From Megaustenia siamemsis (taxonomy: Eukaryota > Mollusca > Gastropoda > Stylommatophora > Ariophantidae), in assembly GCA_032433765.1 (NCBI GenBank), contig JAVIAB010000059.1:62408178-62472177 (forward strand): 64,000 nt of DNA. The letters run 5' to 3'. The translations under genes and the position numbers were made by a program. Positions within the stretch are counted from its first letter, which is position 1, and the number at the start of each line of letters is the position of its first letter. The notes under the pieces are model-generated. The model saw only the letters and a list, made by a program, of their open reading frames with translations, ran no database searches and had not been told where the DNA came from. Positions 12,377 to 26,900 of this stretch are shown here, piece by piece.

Positions 12377-14415
12377 TCATATCTTTTACCTTTTAGCTCC
12401 CGGTGGAGCATAGGTCCTCAACAAACACTTTCCAAGTCGTTCTGTTTTTTGCCATTCTTTTAAGATCATTCCATGTCTTCCCCATCATCTTCATCTCTGC
12501 TTCTATCTGTCTTCTCCAAGAATTCCTTGGTCTTCCTCTTTGTCTTTTCCCTTCGGATTCCAAAAAAGGGCCTGTTGTGTAATACTCTCAGTTGGCTTCC
12601 GTAGTGTGTGTCCTATCCATCGCCATCGTCTTCGCTGTATCTCTTTATCCACTGGTATTTGACCGGTACATTTCCATAATTCCACGTTAGTGACTTTGTC
12701 CTGCCATTTCCATCCCTTTATTCTGCGCAAGCATCCATTAATGAAAGTCTGTACTTTCGTGATTGTCAATTTTGTCATTCTCCATGTTTCACAGCCATAT
12801 AATAGGACCGACTGAACATTTGAGTTGAAAATTTTTATTTTTATATATTCATATAGTCATGTTTATATTATCATATTTAGTGATCTGTCCATGCTCACGT
12901 TAAATAACTTCAGAGTCCACCGAGGTCTCTTGCCAGAAAGGATGGCGTTACTTTAACGGAAATTGCTATGGGATCTTTGATGAAGACCTCAACTGGTTTG
13001 ACGCTGCGGTAAATAATCTTTTTATCTGTTATTTCTTTCATTACTTGAGACAATGTTCCACAAAATTACGTTTAATGCGGAGAACAACGTGAGGTGTGCA
13101 GAACTGGTAGCTTGAATGAATGTATTTAATAATGTTTTCTTTACTTTAGAATGGCTCAGGCAAAAACAGCTTTCCAAAAAAATGACGATGATACTATGCA
13201 ATCCATTTTTAACAATAGAAACAAGAAAAAGAGTGCGTAAATGTTATGTAGAGCCAGTCTTAACATATGGATGTGAATCACGGACAACAGGACAACATAC
13301 AAGAAAATCACTGAAGTCTGTAGAAATGTGGTTTTACAGAAGAATGTTGAGAATACCATGGACAGCTAAGAAGAGTAATGAAAACGTTCTAAAAGAGACC
13401 AAAGCAAAAAGAGAGCTAATTTTTTTTACAAATATTGGAAATTTCCAATATTAGGAAGAAACAGTCATCATTTTTGGCCATGTAATGAGAATATTAATAG
13501 AGCTGGACTATATATATTAACAACTGGGAAAATTGAGGGACAAAGATATAGAGGGAAGCAAAGAGAAAAGATACCAGACAACTTAATAGAATGGCTTGGC
13601 AGAAGGTCAACAACAGAAATGATAAATAATTGTCGAGATCGAAAGTTGTGGAGAGACATAATCACCTACACCAGCAGGCCTGGTACTTGATGATGATGAT
13701 TACTTTAGACTTATCAAATTACGTTTAAAATGCAGAAACGTATGCAACAGATACAATGAACATGAAGACAGAAGAGTTTGAAGTGTGGACACAACATCAT
13801 AAACTATATCTTTCTATCTATTGTCCTTTCGATCCGAAGACGGCACATAGGGCAGAACTACAATCTCAAAAATAGAAACCTTGCGTGCCAAAGTGGCACA
13901 TATTGCAGAGATCACTGCTCTGAAATATATGATGTGTTTTCATAACAATACTTTTTACAATGACAGCTTGTCAAGCCATCGATTAACCTCCTTAGTCGCC
14001 TCTTACGACATGCCTGGAAGGTCACAATGTCACTATTCCTATATATATAAAAATAAACATAATGTTAAATAATCAATTATACATAACATAACTTAAATTC
14101 AGTTATAAATTATTTAAATATATGACAGAGGATAACGGGTCCACCTCATCTTGAAATTCTCGTGTGATGTTTTATGTTATAAACTCAGAACCCAAAAATG
14201 TTTCTGGCGACTGCACTGATCATGCTGCCTTCATTCTGAAGGCATAAAGTACACCAAACAGAAGCCAGATATGACACAAATTTCGTTAAGGATGAAACTC
14301 GCATGTCACACGTTATGTATTTGTTTCAATTCACTAATCAAGTAACAACCCTACATGAAAAAAAAAACTATCAAGTCAGCAACTAAAAAGCTAAATAACT
14401 AAATTGCTAAATAAC

Positions 14416-14478
<63 letters not shown>

Positions 14479-14881
14479 TGACTGACTAACTTTCTAAATA
14501 TCCAATTAACTGACAGACTGACTAACATAACTAACTGACAGACTGACTAACATAACTAACTGACAAACTAACTAATATAAAGTATAGATAAAGTACGAGA
14601 CTTGAACCGGCGTCTTTATCACGCGAGTTTACAACCATAAGTGCTCGGCCGCCTATCCAGAAACTAACTAATATAACTATCATGCTAACCATTGAACTAA
14701 TTAACGAATTAACTACAATTAACTACGTAACTAGATAATGAACTAGGTAATCAATTTACTAATTAAAAAAATGAAAGCTAACTCATTTATTAACTAACCC
14801 ACTAACTAATTAATTAGGTAATTAAATAATTAACCAACTTTCTAGTTAACTAACTAAATCAGTAACATTAAAATTGTATCA

Positions 14882-14925
<44 letters not shown>

Positions 14926-17900
14926 GACTCTAGAGGTGGAAGAGAGCTACAGACTGTTGTATACAGAACCAATGTCATGTCATAACAAGATATAAATTAT
15001 TTATTATAATTTTATTTCTTTTCTACATATTGCCATCCTCTCTGTTTAATTACGTAGGGAGGTCAAAAAGTAATGCACACCAATTTTTTTTCTCGGCTAA
15101 TAATAAAGATAGGAATGTGAAATTTTGCACACTTGGAATATGACATGTTCCAATTATGTGCACCAAATTGCACAGCATTCTGATAAATATTACGCAATCT
15201 ATGAACCGTTAAAATGGAGCTTGTCAACAATGTCCGTTACAAACAGCGAATTGTCATAGAATTTCTGGTTGCGGAAAAAGAAACTGTGGCAAACATTCAT
15301 AACGACTGTGTGCAGTGTACAAATGTTCTGCAGTCGATAGGAGCACAGTTAGTCGCTGGGTTCAGAGAATTAAAGCTGCAGAAAGTGTACGAGTGGAGCT
15401 GCATGATTTACCGCGTTCTGGACGTGTTGCCTCGGCTACCAGCACAGACATGTTAAACCGGGCTGATGCCATTATTCGTAAGGATAGGCCTATCACTAGT
15501 CAGCAATTGGCATTGCAGCTTACAGTTAGCAAGGGAAGTGCAATCGCAATTTTTAAAACTCTCGGATATTCAAAGATTTGCGCTCGATGGGTTCCTCGGT
15601 GCCTAACAAATGATCACAGAGTTCAAAGGAAAACATTCTGTTCTGAATTGTTGGAGCGTTTCGGTGTTGAAGGAGAAATGTTTTTGTCAAAAATTGTTAC
15701 CGGTGACGAAACGTGGGCACATTATTATGAGCCTGAAACAAAAATGCAGTCAATGGAATGGCATCATCAGCAGTCACCAAAAAGAAAAAAATTCAAAACA
15801 TCTCCATCAGCCGGAAAGGTGATGATCACTGTCTTCTGGGACATTGATGGTGTGATTCTTGTTGATGTAATGACAAGAGGTGAGACAATCAACTCGACAG
15901 CTTACATCAATACACTGACAAAACTCAAAAATCGGTTCCACAGAGTTCGGCCTAATAAGCCATCTGCAGATTTGTTGCTTCAACATGACAATGCACGCCC
16001 TCACACAAGTCTGGTAACACGGGAAGCAATCAACAAATTTGGTTGGACTGTACTGCCCCATCTTCCTTACAGCCCTGATCTGGCTCCCTCAGATTTCCAT
16101 CTGTTTGGACCACTCAAAAATTCCTGCGTGGGACACACTTTGACAATGATGAGGATGTGATCCGTGCAGTTAAAAAATGGCTACGCGAGCAGGACAAAAC
16201 TTGGTACAAACGAGGCATTCATGACCTAGTTTCGCGTTGGCGTAAGGCAATACGCTTGGACGGAGATTATGTTGAAAAATAGGTAGTGTAAAGGGGATGT
16301 TCAGCTACAATCTGTGAAAATTTTACACATTTTGCCCGAATAGTTTCCGAGAAAAAATTTGGTGTGCATTACTTTTTGACCTCCCTTCAGTACGTTGAAT
16401 GGGCGTTAGATGCGTTATGTGTTTGTCTGCAGCAAGCAATTATATTCCTGGATTTTGGTCAAGCACATCCGACTACAACATGTCATTGTGTGTACCGGTT
16501 TTTCTTCCTTGTTTAATCCTTCCTCGATTGGCCAAGAATGGTTAGTCTACGTTTAGGTTCGTCAGTGATAAATGAATTAGGATCTTATGAGTCACTGATT
16601 TAGACGCAAGCAGTCAGTTATGAGTCTCTGATCACTTTTAATCCAAGTGATGTTGTATCCCAACTCAATATAGAAACGTACAACAGAGACGATTTTCTCA
16701 AACAAAATTTAGTGAAGTGAGAAAGCAACGAAACAGGTAGGAAAACGATTCAAAAATAATGTCTGATAATGTCATCAAAGAACGCTATCTCTTGTCGGCG
16801 TATACCTTAAATATTCGAATTAAGAAAATACTGAACGAAAACAGAAATTGGAAAAGGTCTAGCAAAATGAGTAGTGGAAAAAAAAGAATATAAGAGGCTG
16901 AGGAAATCAGGAAAATATATGGCAAAAAAGAGTTCAGGGGAATTTGAAAAGTAGATGTGACAAGATACTATTTGATGCGATCTTTAGGCAGATCTGTATG
17001 GGAAAGTGGGAAATAACATTCTGTTGTGAACGTCTTAGTGATCTGTCTATCTTCAACATAAGTCGTTTCTCCTTCCTCTTAATTAGCATCAAACCAGTAC
17101 TGATTGAGATCCTGTTATATGTGTGACATGTTTTCTTTCCTCTTATTTAGCATCAAACCAGTACTGATTGAGATCCTGTTATATGTGTGACATATTTTCT
17201 TTCCTCTTATTTAGCATCAAACCAGTACTGATTGAGATCCTGTTATATGTGTGACATGTTTTCTTTCCTCTTATTTAGCATCAAACCAGTACTGATTGAG
17301 ATCCTGTTATATGTGTGACATGTTTTCTTTCCTCTTATTTAGCATCAAACCAGTACTGATTGAGATCCTGTTATATGTGTGACATGTTTTCTTTCCTCTT
17401 ATTTAGCATCAAACCAGTACTGATTGAGATCCTGTTTATATGTGTGACATGTTTTCTTTCCTCTTATTTAGCATCAAACCAGTACTGATTGAGATCCTGT
17501 TATATGTGTGACATGTTTTCTTTCCTCTTATTTAGCATCAAACCAGTACTGATTGAGATCCTGTTATATGTGTGACATGTTTTCTTTCCTCTTATTTAGC
17601 ATCAAACCAGTACTGATTGAGATCCTGTTATATGTGTGACATGTTTTCTTTCCTCTTATTTAGCATCAAACCAGTACTGATTGAGATCCTGTTATATGTG
17701 TGACATGTTTTCTTTCCTCTTATTTAGCATCAAACCAGTACTGATTGAGATCCTGTTATATGTGTGACATGTTTTCTTTCCTCTTATTTAGCACCAAACC
17801 AGTACTGATTGAGATCCTGTTATATGTGTGACATGTTTTCTTTCCTCTTATTTAGCATCAAACCAGTACTGATTGAGATCCTGTTATATGTGTGACATGT

Positions 17901-20900
17901 TTTCTTTCCTCTTATTTAGCATCAAACCAGTACTGATTGAGATCCTGTTATATGTGTGACATGTTTTCTTTCCTCTTATTTAGCATCAAACCAGTACTGA
18001 TTGAGATCCTGTTATATGTGTGACATGTTTTCTTTCCTCTTATTTAGCATCAAACCAGTACTGATTGAGATCCTGTTATATGTGTGACATGTTTTCTTTC
18101 CTCTTATTTAGCATCAAACCAGTACTGATTGAGATCCTGTTATATGTGTGACATGTTTTCTTTCCTCTTATTTAGCATCAAACCAGTACTGATTGAGATC
18201 CTGTTATATGTGCGACATGTTTTCTTTCCTCTTATTTAGCATCAAACCAGTACTGATTGAGATCCTGTTATATGTGTGACATGTTTTCTTTCCTCTTATT
18301 TAGCATCAAACCAGTACTGATTGAGATCCTGTTATATGTGTGACATGTTTTCTTTCCTCTTATTTAGCATCAAACCAGTACTGATTGAGATCCTGTTATA
18401 TGTGTGACATGTTTTCTTTCCTCTTATTTAGCATCAAACCAGTACTGATTGAGATCCTGTTATATGTGTGACATGTTTTCTTTCCTCTTATTTAGCATCA
18501 AACCAGTACTGATTGAGATCCTGTTATATGTGTGACATGTTTTCTTTCCTCTTATTTAGCATCAAAACAGTACTTATTGAGATCTTGTTATATGTGTGAC
18601 ATATTTTCCTTCAGCTTATTTAGAATCAAACAACTACTGATTGGGATCCTATTATATGTGTGACATGTTTTCTTTCCTCTTATTTAGCATCAAACCAGTA
18701 CTGATTGAGATCCCGTTATATGTGTGACATATTTTCTTTCCTCTTATTTAGCATCAAACCATTACTGATTGAGATCCTGTTATATGTGTGACATGTTTTC
18801 TTTCCTCTTATTTAGCATCAAACCAGTACTGATTGAGATCCTGTTATATGTGTGACATATTTTCTTTCCTCTTATTTAGCATCAAACCAGTACTGATTGA
18901 GATCCTGTTATATGTGTGACATGTTTTCTTTCCTCTTATTTAGCATCAAACCAGTACTGATTGAGATCCTGTTATATGTGTGACATGTTTTCTTTCCTCT
19001 TATTTAGCATCAAACCAGTACTGATTGAGATCCTGTTATATGTGTGACATGTTTTCTTTCCTCTTATTTAGCATCAAACCATTACTGATTGAGATCCTGT
19101 TATATGTGTGACATGTTTTCTTTCCTCTTATTTAGCATCAAACCAGTACTGATTGAGATCCTGTTATATGTGTGACATGTTTTCTTTCCTCTTATTTAGC
19201 ATCACACCAGTACTGATTGAGATCCTGTTATATGTGTGACATGTTTTCTTTCCTCTTATTTAGCATCAAACCAGTACTGATTGAGATCCTGTTATATGTG
19301 TGACATGTTTTCTTTCCTCTTATTTAGCATCAAACCAGTACTGATTGAGATCCTGTTATATGTGTGACATGTTTTCTTTCCTCTTATTTAGCATCAAACC
19401 AGTACTGATTGAGATCCTGTTATATGTGTGACATGTTTTCTTTCCTCTTATTTAGCATCAAAACAGTACTTATTGAGATCTTGTTATATGTGTGACATAT
19501 TTTCCTTCAGCTTATTTAGAATCAAACAACTACTGATTGGGATCCTATTATATGTGTGACATGTTTTCTTTCCTCTTATTTAGCATCAAACCAGTACTGA
19601 TTGAGATCCTGTTATATGTGTGACATATTTTCTTTCCTCTTATTTAGCATCAAACCATTACTGATTGAGATCCTGTTATATGTGTGACATGTTTTCTTTC
19701 CTCTTATTTAGCATCAAACCAGTACTGATTGAGATCCTGTTATATGTGTGACATATTTTCTTTCCTCTTATTTAGCATCAAACCAGTACTGATTGAGATC
19801 CTGTTATATGTGTGACATGTTTTCTTTCCTCTTATTTAGCATCAAACCAGTACTGATTGAGATCCTGTTATATGTGTGACATGTTTTCTTTCCTCTTATT
19901 TAGCATCAAACCAGTACTGATTGAGATCCTGTTATATGTGTGACATGTTTTCTTTCCTCTTATTTAGCATCAAACCATTACTGATTGAGATCCTGTTATA
20001 TGTGTGACATGTTTTCTTTCCTCTTATTTAGCATCAAACCAGTACTGATTGAGATCCTGTTATATGTGTGACATGTTTTCTTTCCTCTTATTTAGCATCA
20101 AACCAGTACTGATTGAGATCCTGTTATATGTGTGACATGTTTTCTTTCCTCTTATTTAGCATCAAACCAGTACTGATTGAGATCCTGTTATATGTGTGAC
20201 ATATTTTCTTTCCTCTTATTTAGCATCAAACCAGTACTGATTGAGATCCTGTTATATGTGTGACATATTTTCTTTCCTGTTATTTAGCATCAAACCAGTA
20301 CTGATTGAGATCCTGTTATATGTGTGACATGTTTTCTTTCCTCTTATTAGCACCAAACCAGTACTGATTGAGATCCTGTTATATGTGTGACATGTTTTCT
20401 TTCCTCTTATTTAGCATCAAACCAGTACTGATTGAGATCCTGTTATATGTGTGACATGTTTTCTTTCCTCTTATTTAGCATCAAACCAGTACTGATTGAG
20501 ATCCTATTGTATGTGTGACATATTTTCCTTCCTCTTATTTAGCATCAAACCAGTACTGATTGAGTTTCTATTATATATGTGACATATTTTCTTTCCTCTT
20601 ATTTAACATGAAACCAGTACTGATTGAGACCCTATTATATGTGTGATATATTTTCTTTCCTCTTATTTAGCATCAAACCAGTACTGATTGAGATCCTGCT
20701 ATATGTATGACATATTTTCTTTCCTCTTATTTAGCATCAAACCAGTACTGATTGAGATCCTATTATATGTGTGACATATTTTCTTTCCTCTTATTTAGCA
20801 TCAAACCAGTACTGATTGAGATCTATATCAAATCTAGCTGAAAAAAAAAATAATAAAGTAGCGTGGACTAGCAAGTATGGATCTACTTTGGAAGAAAAGC

Positions 20901-23900
20901 TGGTCAATTAAAATTGAAATTTCTTTCATAGATATCGGAGAAATAAATTTTAAATTCACAAATAGATCATTCCTCCATAAAGAAGGAGATAACATATGTT
21001 CTCTGTCGACAGCGATTTATCGATTTAAATAACAAAAATAATATCCTTCGTTTGTACATTCCCATTAAACTGCTAAAGGCTGCATGTCTGGTCTACGAGG
21101 CGACTCTGGTACAGATCGATTCTCAAAGAGAGAATAACTGGTTAAACACACAACTGGAAAATGAGAAAAGTAAGTTTAACATTTCGCTTTGTCCTGTGAG
21201 GCTTGTCAATGTTGAGTTATATTTTGTCACTGAAAAAAAATAATGCATTAAATACAACCAGGAGAATTATTGAATACATTTCATGTACATTGGTACTTTC
21301 TTAGAACACAGTAGTGTGCTGAGGGAAGAGGGAGGTGGTAAAGTTTTCAATACTTGACTCGTAGAATAGAATATGGGATTGAAACGGCTCATAGATTTGG
21401 GGGGCACAATAAAAGGATCTTGTGATAGAGACTAACACTGCTTGAAAGAGAGGTCTACTGTTATTACTCTGACTCTCTCTCTCTCTCTCGATCTCCCTCC
21501 CCCTCTCTCTGTATTTACCTCATTTGTATAGCCCCTCAGTTATCGAGGGAGATATAAAGTTCTAGTCCCTGCCCTTGTGACAGCCTCAGTCGTTGTCAAT
21601 TGATATTGTTATAGCCTTTCTCTAATGGTGTCAATCCACCTTACTCTGGGCCCAGCAAGGACTCTTCTTCCATCTCCTCGTTTATAATATATGTTTTGTA
21701 AGGTATAGAATGACTGCATTATTTCATATTAGAAATCATTTCATTTCATATCTGTATGTATTTTGCGAGGTAAAAATTTAGTTATAGGTGGGACATTATT
21801 CCCACACAAAAATATTCACAAAACAACATGGATATCTCCTGATGATAGAACCTCAAATCAAATTGACCACCTATGTATTAAACAACAATTCAGATCATCA
21901 TTAATAGATGTAAGAGCATACAGAGGTGCTGATGTTAATAGTGACCACAACCTGTGCATTGGGAAAATAAGATTAAAATTTAGAAACCAACAGAAGAGGT
22001 CAATTACACATAAAATTGATAGTCATAAACTGAAAGATGAAGCCATAAAGGAAATGTTTAACATAGAGCTAAGTAATTGTTACTCAGCACTCGGTGAAAT
22101 AGACTTAGATATCAATGAAATGTGGGACTCACAGAGCAAAATACTAATGACAGCAGCAGAAGCAAGTGCTGGACTGAAGAAAATGGAAAAACGAGCTTGG
22201 ATCTCGGACACCACGTGGAAATACATCAAAGAAAGAAGAGAAGCGAAGAGAGCCATGACTAATGTAAAGACAGATCTTGGAAAGGTTCTGGCAAAAGCAA
22301 CATACAAAGAATTAGACAACAAAGTGAAAAGTTCAGCAAGAAGAGATACAAGAGCTTATATAGACAACTTGGCAGAGAAAGCAGAGACAGCTGCAATTAC
22401 AGGAGACAGCAGAACTCTTTATACTGTACAAAAGATGCTGACAAACACCTATACATCCAGTGGAACACCAATTCTAGACAGATCTGGATTAATGCTAACA
22501 ACAAGCGTAGACATAAAAGCCCGTTGGGCGGAACACTTCAAAGAAATTCTTAACCGTCCACTACCCCACAGTTTAATAGATTTTGAAGCTGAAACACCAG
22601 CAGCAGAATTAGATGTAAATTTAGATGACTTCACCTCGAATGAAATAGAAACCACCTTAAAGCTTATGACCAATAACAAGGCTGCTGGAGAGGATAAGTT
22701 AACAGCTGAGATCCTCAAGGCAATTGATAGCCATAATCTAATACATCTCCAAAAAATGTTCAACATCATTTGGAAAACAGAGAAGACGCCTCATAAATGG
22801 AAAAAAGGAATCATTGTTAAGATCCCAAAAAAGGGCAATCTTAGAGATTGTAACAACTGGAGAGGCGTGACACTTTTGTCAGTTGCCTCAAAGTTATTCT
22901 GCAAAATCATCCTAAATAGAATAAAGGATTCAATAGATACAGTAATGCGTGAAGAACAGGCTGGGTTTAGAAAAGGGAGAAGCTGTCTTGACCACATTTT
23001 CACTCTACGACTTATATTGGAGGAACACATTGAAAAGCAAAAACCTTTTGTACTTAACTTCATCGACTTCAAAAAAGCATTTGATAGTATTCATAGAGAT
23101 TCTTTGTGGAAAATTCTGAAGCAATATGGTTTACCATCAAAAATCATAAATATTATCAAAGACATGTATGATGGTTACACATGTGCAGTTCGAACAGAGG
23201 AAGGACTGAGCGAATGTTTCCCAATAGAAACTGGGGTTAAACAAGGATGTATTTTATCGCCCTTGTTATTTGGAATTGTTATGGATTTCATAATGAAGAA
23301 ATGCTGCACTGGTAATAAAGGCATCGAATGGATACAAGAAGACCATTTAGAGGACCTCGACTTTGCTGATGACATAGTTCTCATCAGCAGTCAGATAAAA
23401 ACGATGCAGGAAAACACAAATGAACTATCATCAATAGCCAGCAAAATTGGGCTTGAGGTCAATCATGAAAAGACTAAAGTCATGAAAAGTTTAATTCCAA
23501 CAAGTGACAAAATATACATGGAAAACAAACCAGTAGAAGAGATCGATCACTTTATCTATCTTGGAAGTCACATTGATCGAGAAGGGGATACGAGCAAAGA
23601 AATTAGAATCAGAATGGCTATAGCAGCAATGTCTTTCAAAAGCCTTGAAAAGTTGTGGAAATCAAAACTCATCAGCAGAAACACAAAACTTAGGCTATTC
23701 AAATCAAATGTACTATCAACCCTTACGTATGCGTGTGAAAGCTGGAAAACAACAAGAGATATAGAAACAAAGTTGAATGCATTCGAAAATAAATGTCTAA
23801 GGAAAATACTTGGTATAGCATGGAACGAATTCAAAACAAACGAGGAAATTAGAGAAATCGCCAATCAACCGAACAGCAGGAATCGGCTCCCTCAATGAGA

Positions 23901-26900
23901 TAGAACGCCTTGCACAGAACAGAGACAGATGGCGAGATTTGATAAAATATCTTTAAAAGAAAACTGCTAGAACAAAAAAATTAATATAGGAGAAGGTGTA
24001 TCTTGGTCTACGCCCTATGGGCCGGTTACGGCTCGAAAGGTCAATAGATAGATAGATGTATTTTAGGATTGATTCAATGCCTTTTATATATCTTATGACA
24101 TCATTTCTATTTCCATCTCTTCTGGTCACTCTAAACGCTTTTCTCAAAAATCGTACCTCGGTAAAGACTAGCTTCCTTTCCTATTTACTCGTGATCAGCC
24201 ATGATTGGCACTAAAAGCACAAGGTGGGAATGAATATACTCTGTACAAGATGTTTCGTTGTGTACTGCTAAGAAGAGAAAATGATCAAAAGAAAGAATAT
24301 TGAACAGACATAAATTATATACAAGTAAGGAATTTGATCAAAGAGATCAGAAGGTGATATCAGTTCTAGGAGTGAAATGTTTTTTCACTAACTTTTGTTA
24401 AAAGTAATGATTATGGATCACATGGAAAATACATAGCAACACTTTGTTACAGGTAAATATTATTGAATTAGAGCGACATCGTATTTACAAAGAAACTATT
24501 TGTTATAGGTAATTATTTTAGATTTGTGCTACATCGATGTTACATCCCAATTATTTGTTAAAGGTAATTATTTTAGATTTGTGCTACATCGATGTTACAT
24601 CCCAATTATTTGTTAAAGGTAATTATTTTAGATTTGTGCTACATCGATGTTACATCCCAATTATTTGTTATAGGTAATTATTTTAGATTTGTGCTACATC
24701 GATGTTCTATCTATCTATTGTCCTTTCGAGCCGAAGACGGCACATAGGGCAGAACCACAATCTCAAAAACAGAAACCTTACGTGCCAAAGTGGCACATAT
24801 TGCAGAGATCACTGCTTCTAAAATCTATGGCTCAGTTTCCATAACAATACTTTTTACAATGACAGCTTGTCAAGCCATCGATCAACCTCCTTAGTCGCCT
24901 CTTACGACATGCCTGGAAGGTCACAGTGTCACTATTCTTTACTTCCCACATAATGAGGCCCCGGTAACACGCGGGAGACATCGATGTTACATCCCAAGTA
25001 TTTGTTATAGGTAATTATTTTAAATTGGTGCTACATGGATGTTACATCCCAATTATTTGTTATAGGTGTTTATTTTTGGATTGGAGCTACATCGTTGTTG
25101 CATGACAGCATTTTTGAATGGATTCCAAGTTGGAAACCTCTCCGGAAGTATCAGAACTGGGACGACGGCGAACCGAACAACAGTAAGTATACCCACTATA
25201 TGTGAGAGATAGACTATGATAGAGAATAAGAGAAAGAAGGACACACACACAGGGGGGAGAGAAAGAAGGGTGAAGTAAAGCTAAATAAAGAGAGCGTAAC
25301 GATATGTTTAACGAGAAGTACTTATTGTATTCAATGGGACGGTGGTGTCAAACATAACTTTTCTCTGGGGACTGGTTGGTCTCGAGACAAGACGCCGAAC
25401 TCGAGACAGAGAGCTTATGGGTTCAAATCTCGGCTGCACCTATTGGGATTTTTATTTGTAATTTCTCTCTGCGGCAACCAACGCTGGCCTCAGTAGCGAG
25501 GTCCGGTTGAAACGTCAATTACTCATCGATGAAAAAATAATATGAGTACCTCCGATGTCGGAGTTATCTGCCTGTGCGGCGAGGGACCCATGTGCACACG
25601 GCTGCCAGGATAAACGGGTTTACGTGCTTAATTCAGTTCTTAGAATCTAGGGACTTCGCCAGAGGTAAAAGCTGGCGAATGTAAAGGGAAAACAAAGAAT
25701 TTGGGCTGGAAGTACCTAGTGAATTAAAGGTGATCCCTTGAGCTCGGATTAGAAGCAGGAGCTGATCAAGATCCTACTCCACATCAGTGGGCAGGAACCA
25801 GTTTATCAAGCCACTAGGCGTACTCCACCTCTGTGTGGTTGCTCTGGTAAGAAAGTACCCGATTTACCAAACAAACTGTGGTCGAGTCGAAGCGGTCCGG
25901 TGCCAGAAAATGGCAGACATAGTTTGAGTTATGTCAGCAATGATGTCTATTGCTTGAGCTTTGACCATACTGTCTGGGCACTCGACTAGATCTTCAAGCT
26001 CCATGTTACCTGTTAGCTTAACTACAGCAACAGCACAACAATGATCTTTCAATTAAAATGTTTTTCTTCGCTCAGTGAAATTACGATTAGAGGCCACAGA
26101 GATGGGATTTCTCAGAAGAATGTTGAAAGCTCCCTGGACAGCTGAAAAGACCAATGAGGAAGTTCTCAAAGAGTCCATTACAAAAAGGGAGCTCCTAAAA
26201 AACATCAGAAAGAAACAAATTCAACATTTTTCGGGCACATCATAAGAAGAGTAAAGTTGGAATTCTTGGTTACAACTGGCAAATTAAAAGGAAATAGAGA
26301 TCACGGGCGACAAAGAGAGAAAATACATGATAGCTTGGTGTCAAGGCATGGAAAACAGTCAACAACAGAACTGATATGATGCATTGTGGATAGAAGATTG
26401 TGGAAGGACATGATCTCCTACGCCAACCGGTATGGCACATGATGATGGTGATTCTTCGCGCTAACTCAACTCCATTGTTCTTTATTAACATTTAATTTCT
26501 AAGCTTTAATCCTCTTTTATATTCTCAATTAAAAGACATTTCGTTTCATATCTTAAATTGACTTCCGTCTCCAAGATGGCGGATCTAGTCCACGTCCTCT
26601 CGATCGCTGCAGAAAATGCACCCAAGGTCTGATTAATTTCGGATCTTCATTGCACTTTTCAGCGTTACAGTCAAAATTGATGATATGCTTGATACATCTG
26701 TGTTGCTAAAGCGGATGTCGTAGGCCGAGAACAGTCCGTTTTTGACGAATCAAGTGTTGTGAGTGAGCCCTTCCGCCGTTTAGACTTGATCTGCGCTTTA
26801 CGTCACATTGGTGCTGTTCATGAGAGTTGTTGGAATTCTTTGACGCAAGTTATTTCTATGTTACACATTAATGTAAATTACTTCGTCAGTCGCAGTTGTG

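Noticed and set aside
17067..20823. Could the regular arrays be CRISPR?
   Set aside because: They are head-to-tail satellites without unique spacers, in animal-type DNA, with no cas genes.
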